A DNA stretch of 34,504 nt from CAZBWP01 sp964630265 (GCA_964630265.1 CAZVRW010000032.1:1-34504); one strand, 5' to 3'; numbered from the stretch's first letter, positions 7,086-15,593 are shown. The notes: generated by a model from the sequence alone, not told the origin. Numbers and translations: made by a program.

Positions 7086-8321
7086 CTACGAGGCGGCGGC
7101 CTGCGAAGCCGCGGCCGGGCCGGCCTCGACAACGATCTCGTCGCCGGCCGCCCGCATCAGCCAGCCACGCGCCCGCTCCAGGTCGCCGTGCTGCTTCTCC
7201 TCGAGCGTCGCCATCAGCCGGCAGACGCGCGGCGTCGGATCGCTGTTGGCGAGCGGTTCCAGCGTCTCGCGGGCGAGCGTCCAGTTGCCGGCCGCCAGCG
7301 CCGCGGCGCCGAGCACCTGCCGGCTCTCCGGATCGGCGGGGTTGCGCGCCACCAGCCGCTTCGCCGCCTCCAGCTTCTTGGCCGGATCCTCGGCGCCCTT
7401 GGCCCGCCAGTAGAGCTCGGCGAGTTCGGGACCGGGCGTGCGCTGCCAGGCCTCCTCGATCCGCTTGGCGGCGGCGTGCGAATCGCCCTGGTCGAGCAGC
7501 AGCCGCGCCACCCGCGTGGCGGCCTCGGTCAGCGACGGCTGTTCGGCATAGGCCTTCTTCGCCAGCGAGATCGCCTCCGGCCCCTGGCTTTGCAGGCTCA
7601 GCTGGTACAGCAGGTTGGCGTCCTCGGCCTCCATGTCGGCGCGGGACATCAGCCCCAGGGACTTCATGTCCTTCAAGGTCTCGCGCGCGTCGGCCCAGTG
7701 GCCGGTCCGCTTCTGCAAGTCGAACAGCGTGCGGACCACCCACTCGCTCTTGCGGTTGATGCGATAGGCGCGTTTCGCCAGCGACAGCGCCTCGTCCCAG
7801 GCGCCGCGCTTCATCGCCTGGGTCAACAGGCCGCGGACGCCCAGGAACTCGGTGGACGGCCAGTCGCGCAGCGCCGCGAAATACTTCTCCGCCGCCGTCT
7901 CGTCCCCCTGCAACTGCGCCGCCTGCGCCTGCAGCAGCATGGTCAGGGTGCGATCGTCCAGCAGATTGCTGGCGCGGCCGGCCTGCTCCTTGGCCACCGC
8001 CGCGTCGCCGGCGGCGATCGCCGCCATCCCCTTGCTCAGCGCCCGCACGCCCTTCCGCTGCCGCCGGTTCCGGTCGGCGCGGCCGATCGCCCGGGGAATG
8101 CGGAAGATCGACCAGAGCAGGCGGAACAGCAGGACGACGACGATGATCAGGAGGATCAGCACGCCGATGCCGACGCCGACGCTGGTCGACACGTGGATGC
8201 TGCGCCAGTCGATGACGAGCGAGCCCGGATCGATGGCCAGCAGCCACGCCAGCGCGGCGACGAGGGCGATGCCGATGAAGATGATCAGCGTCTTCAGCAC
8301 GACGTAGAACGACCGCAGCAT
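7086..8321 (-). CDS. hemY: HemY, inner-membrane TPR protein of heme biosynthesis
   Basis: The protein has 411 residues. Two N-terminal membrane helices (about 9-31 and 45-67) carry the HemY_N pattern, with DPGSLVIDW between them. A TPR-like helical repeat region follows to about residue 390 (DDRTLTMLLQAQAAQLQGD, EWVVRTLFDLQKRTGHW, YWRAKGAEDP). In the family this protein is linked to late heme synthesis steps but is not a catalytic enzyme; its exact job is unsettled. It starts 4 bases after the mic60 stop, and the order hemC-hemD-mic60-hemY fits alphaproteobacteria. The C-terminus is QAAAS repeats that end in TAG. The same repeat continues in frame past the stop for about 23 codons, so the end may be variable. 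Confidence 0.9.
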   Translation of the reverse strand: MLRSFYVVLKTLIIFIGIALVAALAWLLAIDPGSLVIDWRSIHVSTSVGVGIGVLILLIIVVVLLFRLLWSIFRIPRAIGRADRNRRQRKGVRALSKGMAAIAAGDAAVAKEQAGRASNLLDDRTLTMLLQAQAAQLQGDETAAEKYFAALRDWPSTEFLGVRGLLTQAMKRGAWDEALSLAKRAYRINRKSEWVVRTLFDLQKRTGHWADARETLKDMKSLGLMSRADMEAEDANLLYQLSLQSQGPEAISLAKKAYAEQPSLTEAATRVARLLLDQGDSHAAAKRIEEAWQRTPGPELAELYWRAKGAEDPAKKLEAAKRLVARNPADPESRQVLGAAALAAGNWTLARETLEPLANSDPTPRVCRLMATLEEKQHGDLERARGWLMRAAGDEIVVEAGPAAASQAAAS

Positions 8322-8325
8322 CGGC

Positions 8326-10311
8326 TCAGCCCTCGTCCACCGTCATCGCCGCCGCGGCGTGGACCTGCAGCCAGTCCAGCGCCCGCTCGGCCTCGATGCG
8401 TGCTTCGGCGTCGGCGATCCACGGTCGCGCCGGCTCCAGCAGCGCCGCGTCGAGCTGCGACAGCGCCTGGATGGCCGACGGGAAGTCGCCGGCGGCGACC
8501 GCGGTTTCCGCCTCGGCGAGGTGGGCATCGACACCCTCGGCCGCCTCGCCGGTGAGCCGCAGCGAGACGACGGAGCCGAGGCGGTTGAGCGTCCGCGCCA
8601 GGATGTCGTCACCCTCCACCACGTATTTCTCGCGGGCGATGTCGTCGGCGACCCCGGCGAAACGCCGCTGCAGCTGGTACTTCGTGGGAATCCCTTCATC
8701 GGCGCGAGGCTCGACACCGGCGAGGGCATCGGCGGCAGCGCTGTCCGGTCCGGCGGCGGCGAGCGCCGCCTGCAGCTCGGATGCGAACGGGGCGGCACCT
8801 TGCAGGGCGTCGCGCAGCCGGGCGAAGGCGACCGCCGCGTCCGTGGCCTTGGCCAGCACGTCCTTCCGGGCCGCCGCCTCCTGTTCGACCGCCGCGACGC
8901 GCTCGGCCAGCGCCGCGACGGGCACGGCCTCGAGACTGGCGGAGACCGTCGCCAGTTCCTTCTGCATCGCCGAAAGCCGCGCCGCCAGGGCCGCGACCTC
9001 CTCCTCGGAGGCGGCGCGCGGCGCCACGGGAGCGGCCTCGGCGACCTGGGCGAGCTTCTCCTCCAGCGCGACGATGCGGGCGGTCTGCGCCTCCAGGCGA
9101 CGACCGAGCGCCGACACGGCGGTTGCCGCCGCCGCGGCACCTCCTTCGCCCTCGGACGCCGTCGCGCCGGGCGCGCCACCCTCGGGCGCGGCATCCTCCA
9201 GCGCCGCGACCGCGCGCTCCAGCCCGGCGAGCCGGGCCATGGTCGCCTCGGCGTCACTGCGCAGGGCCTTGGCCTCGGCCTGCAGGTCGGTGAGAACGGT
9301 GGTCAGGTCTGCCGCCGGCATGCCGGGCGCCGCGGCGCGTTCCTCCAGCCTGGCGACCAGCTTATCCTGAGCGGCGGCGAGGGCCTTCTGACGCTCGGCC
9401 AGGGCGTCGATCCGGGCGACCAGGGCTTGGCGGTCGTCGACGGCCGCCGCCGCGTCCGCTTGCGCCGCCTCGATACTGGCGACGCGCTTCTCCAGCGCCT
9501 CGACCTGCGTCAGCGCCTCGGAGGGCGGCACCACCGACTCGAGCGTGCGCTCCACATAGGGCTGGACCGCGTCCGACCACATGCCGCGGGTGAAGTAGGC
9601 GGCACCGCCGACGATCACCAGCAACACCACCAGCGCCAGGAGCGCCGTCGTGCAGCCGCCGCGTTTCGGTTTGGCCGGTGGCGGCGGCGGTTTGCGGGCA
9701 TCGGACCGGCCGGGCGCGGCGGCCGACGGCGGCACCGTGCCACCGCTCCCTGTCGCCTTCCGGTCCGGCGTGTCTCCCGGTTTCGCGGCAGCCGCGGCGG
9801 GCTTCGCGCCCGGCGGCGGCGGTGCCGCGCCGCTCGGCTTGGCGGCACCGGCTGCGGGCGCGGCTTGGCCGGGCTTGGCTTGACCGGATGGGCCCTTATC
9901 CGGCGCGGCGGACGACGTGGTTGCCCCCGTGGAGGTCGCGGCCTTCGCCGGCGACGACGCAGGCGTGGCGCTCGGGGGCGTGGCGCTCGAAGGCGTGGCG
10001 CTCGGGGGCGTCGCGGCGCTCGAAGCCTTGCTGTCCGGCACCGAGGTTTTAGCGGCGGCGGCGGGCGGCTTCGGCGCGCCGCCGCCGCCAGGCGGCGGAG
10101 ACGCCGCTGGAGTGGACGATGGCGGCGGAGACGCCGCCGGCGCGGACGATGGCGGCGGAGACGCGGTCGCGGGGGCCTTCGGGGGCGAAGCCGGTGCCGC
10201 ATCGCTCTTCTTCTCGGGAGCTGGCTTCTCGGGAGCTGGCTTCTCGGGAGCTGGCGCTGGCGCCTTGCCGGATGGATCGCTGTTGGACCCCTTCTTGGAA
10301 TCTTCGGTCAT
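8326..10311 (-). CDS. mic60: alphaproteobacterial Mic60 (mitofilin) homologue
   Basis: The protein has 661 residues from ATG 10311, which follows AAGGGGG; an in-frame upstream extension lacks such a site. The first 215 or so residues are low-complexity Pro/Ala/Ser with EKPAP and SATP repeats. One membrane helix (about 221-240) and a long coiled coil (about 270-480) follow. The conserved mitofilin C-terminal domain begins around 520 (QLRDALQGAAPFASELQAALA-like region, then KYQLQRRF and the amphipathic end). Mic60 bends the inner membrane and forms contact sites with outer-membrane partners; in alphaproteobacteria it shapes intracytoplasmic membranes. Location between hemD and hemY is the known alphaproteobacterial arrangement and is the strongest support for the call. 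The repeat-rich N-terminus is likely to vary in length. Confidence 0.88.
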   Translation of the reverse strand: MTEDSKKGSNSDPSGKAPAPAPEKPAPEKPAPEKKSDAAPASPPKAPATASPPPSSAPAASPPPSSTPAASPPPGGGGAPKPPAAAAKTSVPDSKASSAATPPSATPSSATPPSATPASSPAKAATSTGATTSSAAPDKGPSGQAKPGQAAPAAGAAKPSGAAPPPPGAKPAAAAAKPGDTPDRKATGSGGTVPPSAAAPGRSDARKPPPPPAKPKRGGCTTALLALVVLLVIVGGAAYFTRGMWSDAVQPYVERTLESVVPPSEALTQVEALEKRVASIEAAQADAAAAVDDRQALVARIDALAERQKALAAAQDKLVARLEERAAAPGMPAADLTTVLTDLQAEAKALRSDAEATMARLAGLERAVAALEDAAPEGGAPGATASEGEGGAAAAATAVSALGRRLEAQTARIVALEEKLAQVAEAAPVAPRAASEEEVAALAARLSAMQKELATVSASLEAVPVAALAERVAAVEQEAAARKDVLAKATDAAVAFARLRDALQGAAPFASELQAALAAAGPDSAAADALAGVEPRADEGIPTKYQLQRRFAGVADDIAREKYVVEGDDILARTLNRLGSVVSLRLTGEAAEGVDAHLAEAETAVAAGDFPSAIQALSQLDAALLEPARPWIADAEARIEAERALDWLQVHAAAAMTVDEG

Positions 10312-10402
10312 CCCTACCCCCTTGGATGTCAACGCCGTGTCGGCCCACGGGCCGCACACTAACAGGCTTCACCGCGGTCTGGGGAGAAAAATGCGCGACC
10401 CT

Positions 10403-11125
10403 CTAAGCCTGGAGGGTGTCGATCACGAGGCGCCGCAGGGCCCGCCCGGTGGGGTCGCGGGCGACGAGGATGCGCCGCCACACCGCCGCCGCCGCGGCGT
10501 CACCGACCGCGGCGCTGAGGCAGAATGCGTCGACCGAGGCGAGGTTGGCGGTGCAGCCGGCCGCCGCCGCGCGGTCGACGAGGATCCGCGCGGTGCGGGG
10601 CGAAAACAGGGCGACGCCGTCGATCCGCCCGGCCGCGAGCGCCGTGCGCGCCGTCGCCGACAGCGCCGCCACCGGCCGCGCGGCATAGAGGGATTCGCGC
10701 CGATAGCGGAAGCCGGCGGCGGCCAGCGTGGCGCCGAGATCGCCGGCGAGCGTCGTCCCGGCGGCGTGCAGCAGGACGCCGGCGGCCGGATCGCAGCGCG
10801 CCATGACCAGCGCCGCCAGGTCCGTGACGTCACCAGCGGCGCTGATCACCGCGGTGAACCCGAGCGCTTCCGCCGCCCGCGCCGTGGCGTCGCCGACGGC
10901 GAACAGCGGCACGTCGCGGCGGGGGGTCCGGGCGGCGAGGGCGCGCGCCCCGTTGGCGCTGGTCGCCAGCACCCCCTGGACGCCGGCGAGATCCAGGGCG
11001 GGGCCGCGGAACGTCTCGATGGTCATCATCGGCTCGGTCAGCGCGGCGATGCCGGCGGCGGCCAGCGCCTCGGCGAACGGCGCCGCGTCGGCGGCGGGCC
11101 GGGTGATCAGGATGCGGTGGCTCAC
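10403..11125 (-). CDS. hemD: uroporphyrinogen-III synthase HemD
   Basis: The protein has 240 residues. It starts at a GTG (11125-11123) that overlaps the hemC stop as GTGA, so translation is coupled. The N-terminus ILITRPAADAAPFAEAL, the later GVLATSANGARALAAR and LFAVGDATARAAEALGF, and GVALFSPRTARIL match the two alternating alpha/beta lobes of HemD. The enzyme cyclises hydroxymethylbilane, inverting ring D, to give uroporphyrinogen III in the cytosol. Sequence conservation in HemD is always low; position after hemC makes the call firm. Confidence 0.93.
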   Translation of the reverse strand: MSHRILITRPAADAAPFAEALAAAGIAALTEPMMTIETFRGPALDLAGVQGVLATSANGARALAARTPRRDVPLFAVGDATARAAEALGFTAVISAAGDVTDLAALVMARCDPAAGVLLHAAGTTLAGDLGATLAAAGFRYRRESLYAARPVAALSATARTALAAGRIDGVALFSPRTARILVDRAAAAGCTANLASVDAFCLSAAVGDAAAAAVWRRILVARDPTGRALRRLVIDTLQA

Positions 11126-12096
11126 GGCGTCGCGTCGAAAAACCCCGGCCCGGCGCGCCGGCGCAACTCCTCGCCCAGGTCGGCGCCCAGCAGCCGGGCG
11201 GCGGCGCCGTCGCCCGCGCGCTCGCCCGTCAGCACCGCGCTGCCATCGGGGCGGGCGATGAGGCCGCGCAGCCGCAACCGGCCCGCCGGATCGCGTTCGG
11301 CGAGGCCGGCGATGGGCGTGCGGCAGGAGCCGTCCAGCACCGCCAGCATCGCCCGTTCGGCAACCACGCAGACATGGCTTGCCGCGTCGTCGACCCGCGC
11401 CAGCAGCGCCCGGCCGTCGTCGTCGGCGGCGCGGCAGGTGACGCCGATGGCGCCTTGGCCGACGGCCGGCAGCATCTCGTCGACCGCCAGCACCGTCGTT
11501 GCCACCTGCGCCATGCCCAGCCGCTCGAGGCCAGCGAGGGCGAGCAATGTCGCATGCACCCGCCCCTCGCGCACCCGCGCCAGCCGCGTCTGCACGTTGC
11601 CCCGCAGCGGCACCACCACGAGATCCGGCCGGCGCGCCAGCACCTGGGCGGCGCGGCGGAGCGAGGCGGTGCCGATGACGGCCCCCGCCGGCAGCGCCGC
11701 CAAGCCCCCAGCTTCGCCGGCGGCGGCGCCGATCAGCGCGTCGCGCGGGTCGGCCCTCTCCAAGATCGCGCCGAGGACGATCCCCTCGGGCAGCACCGTC
11801 GGCAGATCCTTCACCGAATGCACGGCAAAGTCGATCGCTCCCGCCAGCATCGCGGCGTCGATCTCCTTGGTGAACAGCCCCTTGCCGCCGATCTCCGCCA
11901 GCGGCCGATCGAGGACCATGTCGCCGGTGGTTTTGATGACGACGGTTTCCAGCAGCGCGGCATCGACGCCGCGCTCGGCGAGGCGGCGGCAGGCCTCCGT
12001 CGTCTGCGCCAATGCCAGCGGGCTGCCCCGGGTGCCGATGCGCAGCCGGCCGCGCGCCATCGACGCGCCGGGATTTTCAGGGTAGGCACTGCTCAT
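11122..12096 (-). CDS. hemC: hydroxymethylbilane synthase (porphobilinogen deaminase) HemC
   Basis: The protein has 324 residues. The N-terminus LRIGTRGSPLALAQ, HSVKDLPT, the Arg-rich substrate region (RRAAQVLARRPDL, PLRGNVQTRL) and the cofactor-cysteine loop GSCRTPIAG are all diagnostic. It polymerises four porphobilinogens on a dipyrromethane cofactor bound to that cysteine. The ATG at 12096 has only a weak Shine-Dalgarno; a Met 12 codons later is the alternative. The gene diverges from tsaD across about 45 bases, so both promoters share that short region, and it heads the hemC-hemD-mic60-hemY operon. Confidence 0.96.
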   Translation of the reverse strand: MSSAYPENPGASMARGRLRIGTRGSPLALAQTTEACRRLAERGVDAALLETVVIKTTGDMVLDRPLAEIGGKGLFTKEIDAAMLAGAIDFAVHSVKDLPTVLPEGIVLGAILERADPRDALIGAAAGEAGGLAALPAGAVIGTASLRRAAQVLARRPDLVVVPLRGNVQTRLARVREGRVHATLLALAGLERLGMAQVATTVLAVDEMLPAVGQGAIGVTCRAADDDGRALLARVDDAASHVCVVAERAMLAVLDGSCRTPIAGLAERDPAGRLRLRGLIARPDGSAVLTGERAGDGAAARLLGADLGEELRRRAGPGFFDATP

Positions 12097-12141
12097 GCCG
12101 TGTTCTTATGCAAGCCGCGCGCGCGGGGGAAGCGCCGATCG

Positions 12142-13185
12142 ATGATCGTCCTCGGCATCGAGACCAGTTGCGACGAGACGGCGGCGGCGCTGGTGGACGA
12201 CGGCCGGCGGATCCTCGCCGAGCGGCTGTCGACCCAGCTCGCCGATCACCGGCCGTACGGCGGCGTCGTGCCGGAGATCGCGGCGCGGGCGCACCTGCAG
12301 ATCCTCGACAGCCTGATCGCTGAGACGATGGCGGCGGCCGGCACCGGCTTCGCCGACCTGGACGGGATCGCCGCCGCCGCCGGCCCCGGGCTGATCGGCG
12401 GCCTGATCGTCGGCGTCACCATGGCGAAGGCGATCGCCCTGGTGCACGACACGCCGTTCATCGCCGTTAACCACCTGGAGGCGCACGCGCTCACCGCCCG
12501 GCTGTCCGACGGCATCGGCTTTCCCTATCTGCTGCTGCTGGTCTCCGGCGGCCATTGCCAGCTGCTGGTGGTCCAGGGCGTCGGCCGCTACCGCCGGCTC
12601 GGCACCACCCTCGATGACGCGCTCGGCGAAGCCTTCGACAAGGTGGCGAAACTGCTCGGCCTCGGCTACCCCGGCGGCCCGCCGGTGGAACGGGCGGCCG
12701 CGGCCGGCGATCCCCGCCGCTTCGCCCTGCCCCGGCCGATGCTCGGACGACCCGGCTGCCACTTCTCGTTCTCCGGCCTGAAGACCGCGGTGCTGCACGC
12801 CGTCGACGCGCTGCCGGCAGGACCGCTCGCCGCCGCCGACGTCGCCGATCTCTGCGCCGGCTTCCAGGCGGCGGCCGGCGACGTGCTGGTGGATCGCAGC
12901 CGCAACGCCCTGCGCAGGTCCCGTGCGCGCACCCTGGTCGTCGCCGGCGGGGTCGCCGCCAACGGCTATCTGCGCGAACGCTTGGCGGCGCTGGCCGCGG
13001 CGGAGGGCGTGCGGCTGGTCGCACCACCGCAGGCGCTCTGCACCGACAACGGCGCGATGATCGCCTGGGCCGGCGTCGAGCGGCTCCGGCTCGGCCTGAT
13101 CGATCCGCTGGACGTGGCGCCCCGGCCGCGCTGGCCGCTCGACCCCGACGCCCCGCCCGCCGCCTTCGCCGGCATCAAGGCATAG
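12142..13185 (+). CDS. tsaD: tRNA N6-threonylcarbamoyltransferase TsaD
   Basis: The protein has 347 residues, the normal length. The start is fixed by the family N-terminus MIVLGIETSCDETAAALV; the frame stays open upstream but lacks homology there. HLEAH gives the metal ligands H111 and H115. Further family motifs are AAGPGLIGGL, SGGHCQLL, DDALGEAFDK, FSFSGLKTAV, VAGGVAANGYLR and CTDNGAMIAWAG. It transfers the threonylcarbamoyl group to A37 of ANN-decoding tRNAs together with TsaB and TsaE. Divergence from hemC is common in alphaproteobacteria. The usual downstream gpsA is absent here and a META-domain gene follows instead. Confidence 0.96.
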   Translation: MIVLGIETSCDETAAALVDDGRRILAERLSTQLADHRPYGGVVPEIAARAHLQILDSLIAETMAAAGTGFADLDGIAAAAGPGLIGGLIVGVTMAKAIALVHDTPFIAVNHLEAHALTARLSDGIGFPYLLLLVSGGHCQLLVVQGVGRYRRLGTTLDDALGEAFDKVAKLLGLGYPGGPPVERAAAAGDPRRFALPRPMLGRPGCHFSFSGLKTAVLHAVDALPAGPLAAADVADLCAGFQAAAGDVLVDRSRNALRRSRARTLVVAGGVAANGYLRERLAALAAAEGVRLVAPPQALCTDNGAMIAWAGVERLRLGLIDPLDVAPRPRWPLDPDAPPAAFAGIKA

Positions 13186-13261
13186 GCACAGCCGCCGATA
13201 GGCTTGACGTCTCCGCGACCTTGGCGTGTTCTGTCCGCAACAAATGACAGGAGGCAAGACC

Positions 13262-13693
13262 ATGGGAATGTTCAGATCTGCGGTGCCCGGCCTGTTGGTG
13301 TTGGCGATCGGGCTGTTCGCCGTCGCCGGCCACGCCGCCGACGCCTCGGCCCTCGCCGGCAGCGAGTGGCGGCCGACTCAGCTCGGCGAGGTGACGGTGC
13401 CGGACGACACGGTGATGTTCGTGCGCTTTCAGGGCGATGGCCGGGCGACCGGGCACGGCGGCTGCAACCGTTTCTTCGGCCCTTACGTCGAAGACGACGA
13501 TGGCCTCGCCATCACCATCGGCCCGCTCGGCGCCACCCGGATGATGTGTCCGGCCGCGATGATGGCCGGCGAGACGGCGCTGCTCGAGGCCTTGCAGACG
13601 GCGACACACTTCCGCCGCGACCGTGTCGTGCTGCAGCTGTTCGACGCCGACGACCAGGAGATCGCCCGCTTCGCCCAAACCGACTGGGACTGA
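13262..13693 (+). CDS. secreted META-domain protein (HslJ-like)
   Basis: The protein has 143 residues. ATG 13262 follows AGGAGG. A signal peptide covers about 1-24 (cut near GHAAD). The mature part is a single META domain: LAGSEWRPTQL, FQGDGRATGHGGCNRFFGPY, IGPLGATRMMCPAAMMAGE and LLEALQTATHF match the HslJ pattern (SGxxGCNxxxG..., TxxxC). META domains occur in heat-inducible, novobiocin-resistance-linked HslJ and in many envelope proteins of unknown role. The two conserved cysteines (in GGCN and MMCP) may pair in the periplasm. The stop is only 26 bases from the convergent YqgE-family gene. Confidence 0.87.
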   Translation: MGMFRSAVPGLLVLAIGLFAVAGHAADASALAGSEWRPTQLGEVTVPDDTVMFVRFQGDGRATGHGGCNRFFGPYVEDDDGLAITIGPLGATRMMCPAAMMAGETALLEALQTATHFRRDRVVLQLFDADDQEIARFAQTDWD

Positions 13694-13719
13694 AAGAGCG
13701 ACAGGGACTGAACCGCCCG

Positions 13720-14361
13720 CTACAGCTCGATCCCGTAGGTGTCCCGCGCGCGCTGCCAGACGGTCTCCGGATCGTCGGCGAACACCAGTGACGAGAGGGC
13801 GGGAACCACCAGCCAGTCGTCGCGCGCCAGTTCGCTTTCCAACTGCCCCGGTCCCCACCCGGCGTAGCCGAGGACGACAACGCCCCGGCGCGGGCCGTGG
13901 CCGCCGGCCATCGCCGCCAGCGCGTCGGTGCCGAAGCTGACGGCGATGCCGTCGCCGATGGGGCGCGTGCTGGCCCCCTCGAAGTCGTCGGAGTGCAGGA
14001 CGAAGCCGCGCTGCGGCTCCACCGGCCCGCCGTTCAACAGCCGCACCTCGCCGCCGTCGGGCAGGTCGGGGGCGACCTCCGCCTCGACATCGAGAGCGTC
14101 GAGCAGCAGGGCGATCGGGCCGGCGCCGAGCACCCGGTTGACGATCAGCCCCATGGCGCCGTCGGCATCGTGGCTGACGATGACGATCACCGTCTCGGCG
14201 AACCGCGGATCCGGCATCTCCGGCGCGGCGACGAGCAACTGGCCGGCGAGGGACCGCGGCTCGGCCGTGACCTGTTCCGCGGTGGCCGACGCTCCCAGCA
14301 GCACCAGGGTCACCACCAGGACGATGCGGAACGCCAACGCCAGATGTGCCAAGGTCGCCAT
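13720..14361 (-). CDS. YqgE/AlgH-family protein with a signal peptide
   Basis: The protein has 213 residues from ATG 14361. The core matches the YqgE/AlgH (DUF179) family: LAGQLLVAAPEMPDPRFAETV, GAMGLIVNR, LLNGGPVEPQRGFVLH, and VVVLGYAGWGPGQLESEL. Most members lack a leader and are cytosolic. This one begins MATLAHLALAF, followed by a hydrophobic core and an ASATAE cleavage-type site. No in-frame start codon lies between that leader and the core, so the leader is genuine unless the gene is misread. The biochemical function of the family is not known. Confidence 0.85.
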   Translation of the reverse strand: MATLAHLALAFRIVLVVTLVLLGASATAEQVTAEPRSLAGQLLVAAPEMPDPRFAETVIVIVSHDADGAMGLIVNRVLGAGPIALLLDALDVEAEVAPDLPDGGEVRLLNGGPVEPQRGFVLHSDDFEGASTRPIGDGIAVSFGTDALAAMAGGHGPRRGVVVLGYAGWGPGQLESELARDDWLVVPALSSLVFADDPETVWQRARDTYGIEL

Positions 14362-14398
14362 GGCGCATGGTAGCGCGGGCCGGCGGGGTTCGGCAAAG

Positions 14399-14568
14399 CC
14401 AGAATCCCGCGCGGCGGCGAGGCCGCGCATGGCCCAGAATCCCGCGCGGCGNNNNNNNNNNNNNNNNNNNNNNNNNNNNNNNNNNNNNNNNNNNNNNNNN
14501 NNNNNNNNNNNNNNNNNNNNNNNNNNNNNNNNNNNNNNNNNNNNNNNNNNNCCCGCGCGGCGAGGCCG
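14399..14568. repeat. 35-bp GC-rich direct repeat interrupted by an assembly gap
   Basis: CCAGAATCCCGCGCGGCG occurs at 14399-14416 and again at 14434-14451, a period of 35 bases. After the N run the sequence resumes with CCCGCGCGGCGAGGCCG (14552-14568), a partial further copy missing three bases. Each unit can form the hairpin GCGCGGC-GGCGAG-GCCGCGC. The repeat lies between the divergent YqgE-family and EamA genes. The array is probably longer than shown, and this would explain the gap. Confidence 0.7.
14452..14551. other. assembly gap of 100 N
   Basis: There are exactly 100 consecutive N, the usual placeholder for a gap of unknown size. Nothing can be said about its content beyond the repeat on both sides. 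Confidence 0.99.
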
Positions 14569-14664
14569 TCCGTGGAACCGGTCGTTGCGCCGGCGAAACC
14601 GAGCGTCTAGCCTCCATGCGCCGTCGCGTCTGCCGGGCGGCGCCCGCCGATGCGAAGATCCGAC

Positions 14665-14697
14665 ATGACCGACCCGCCGTCCGCTCCGCGGACATGA
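14665..14697 (+). promoter_or_regulatory. mini-ORF made by a 29-bp duplication of the EamA start region
   Basis: ACATGACCGACCCGCC and the following TCCGCTCCGC appear twice, 29 bases apart. The first ATG (14665) therefore opens a different frame of ten codons. That frame closes at TGA 14695-14697, overlapping the true ATG at 14694 as ATGA. This arrangement could couple exporter translation to the leader peptide. No strong Shine-Dalgarno precedes either ATG. Confidence 0.5.
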
Positions 14698-15593
14698 CCG
14701 ACCCGCCCTCCGCTCCGCCCCGCAGCCCCGGCGATACGCCGCTGATCACCCTGATGCCGGTGCTGTTCGTGCTGTTGTGGAGCACCGGCTTCATCGGCGC
14801 CAAGCTGGGGTTGCCCCACGCCGAGCCGGCGACGTTTCTGCTGCTGCGCTTTCTCGTGGTGATCACCGTGCTGGTGGTCGCGGCGCTGGTGGTCGGCGCG
14901 CCCTGGCCGAAGAGTTGGCGGGCGGTCGGCAAAATCGCCATCGCCGGCGTGCTGATCCACGGCATCTACCTGGGCGGCGTGTTCGCGGCCATCGATCACG
15001 GCCTGCCGGCCGGGGTGGCGGCGCTGATCGTCGGCCTGCAGCCGCTGCTCACCGCGCTCGCCGCCGGCCCCTATCTCGGCGAGCGGGTGACCCCGCGCCA
15101 GTGGCTGGGTGTCGTCACCGGCCTGGTCGGCGTCGGCCTGGTGGTGATCGACAAACTCACCCTCGGCGCCGGTCACCTCACCGGCATCGCCTTCGCCGTC
15201 GCCGCGCTGTTCGGCATCACCATCGGCACGCTCTTCCAGAAGCGCCACGGCAGCGGCATGGACCTGCGCACCGGCTCGGCCATCCAGTTCGCGGCAGCGG
15301 CGGTGTTGATCGCCGGCGCGGCGCTGCTGTTCGAGACCATGGTGGTGCAATGGACGGGCGACTTCGTCTTCGCCCTGTTCTGGTTGTGCTTCGTGCTGTC
15401 GTTGGGCGCGATCACGCTCCTGCATCTGTTGATCCGCCGTGGTGCGGCGGCCAAGGTGGCGAGCCTGTTCTATCTGGTGCCGCCGGTGACCGCGATGATC
15501 GCTTTCTTCCTGTTCGGCGAGACCCTCGGGCCGACGGCCATTCTCGGCATGGCGCTGACGGTGGTCGGCGTCTGGCTGGTGACGCGCGCATGA
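14694..15593 (+). CDS. EamA/DMT-superfamily transporter (RhaT/RarD-like exporter)
   Basis: The protein has 299 residues with ten membrane helices arranged as two EamA repeats. The family patterns are LLWSTGFIGAKLGLPHAEPATFLLLRF at the start (quoted in parts: LLWSTGFIGAKLGL, EPATFLLLRF), LQPLLTALAAGPYLGERV closing repeat 1, and LVPPVTAMIAFFLFGE closing repeat 2. Such inner-membrane carriers export amino acids, nucleotides or other metabolites; the substrate cannot be told from sequence. The ATG at 14694 is the second of two duplicated start regions. The stop overlaps the next gene start as ATGA, so it is co-translated with a ChaC-type gamma-glutamylcyclotransferase. This hints at a glutathione or gamma-glutamyl-peptide connection, though that is inference. 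Confidence 0.88.
   Translation: MTDPPSAPPRSPGDTPLITLMPVLFVLLWSTGFIGAKLGLPHAEPATFLLLRFLVVITVLVVAALVVGAPWPKSWRAVGKIAIAGVLIHGIYLGGVFAAIDHGLPAGVAALIVGLQPLLTALAAGPYLGERVTPRQWLGVVTGLVGVGLVVIDKLTLGAGHLTGIAFAVAALFGITIGTLFQKRHGSGMDLRTGSAIQFAAAAVLIAGAALLFETMVVQWTGDFVFALFWLCFVLSLGAITLLHLLIRRGAAAKVASLFYLVPPVTAMIAFFLFGETLGPTAILGMALTVVGVWLVTRA

Noticed and set aside
8359..12085. Long plus-strand open frames across mic60, hemD and hemC
   Set aside because: Low-complexity Arg/Gly translations with no start signals, opposite well-supported genes.
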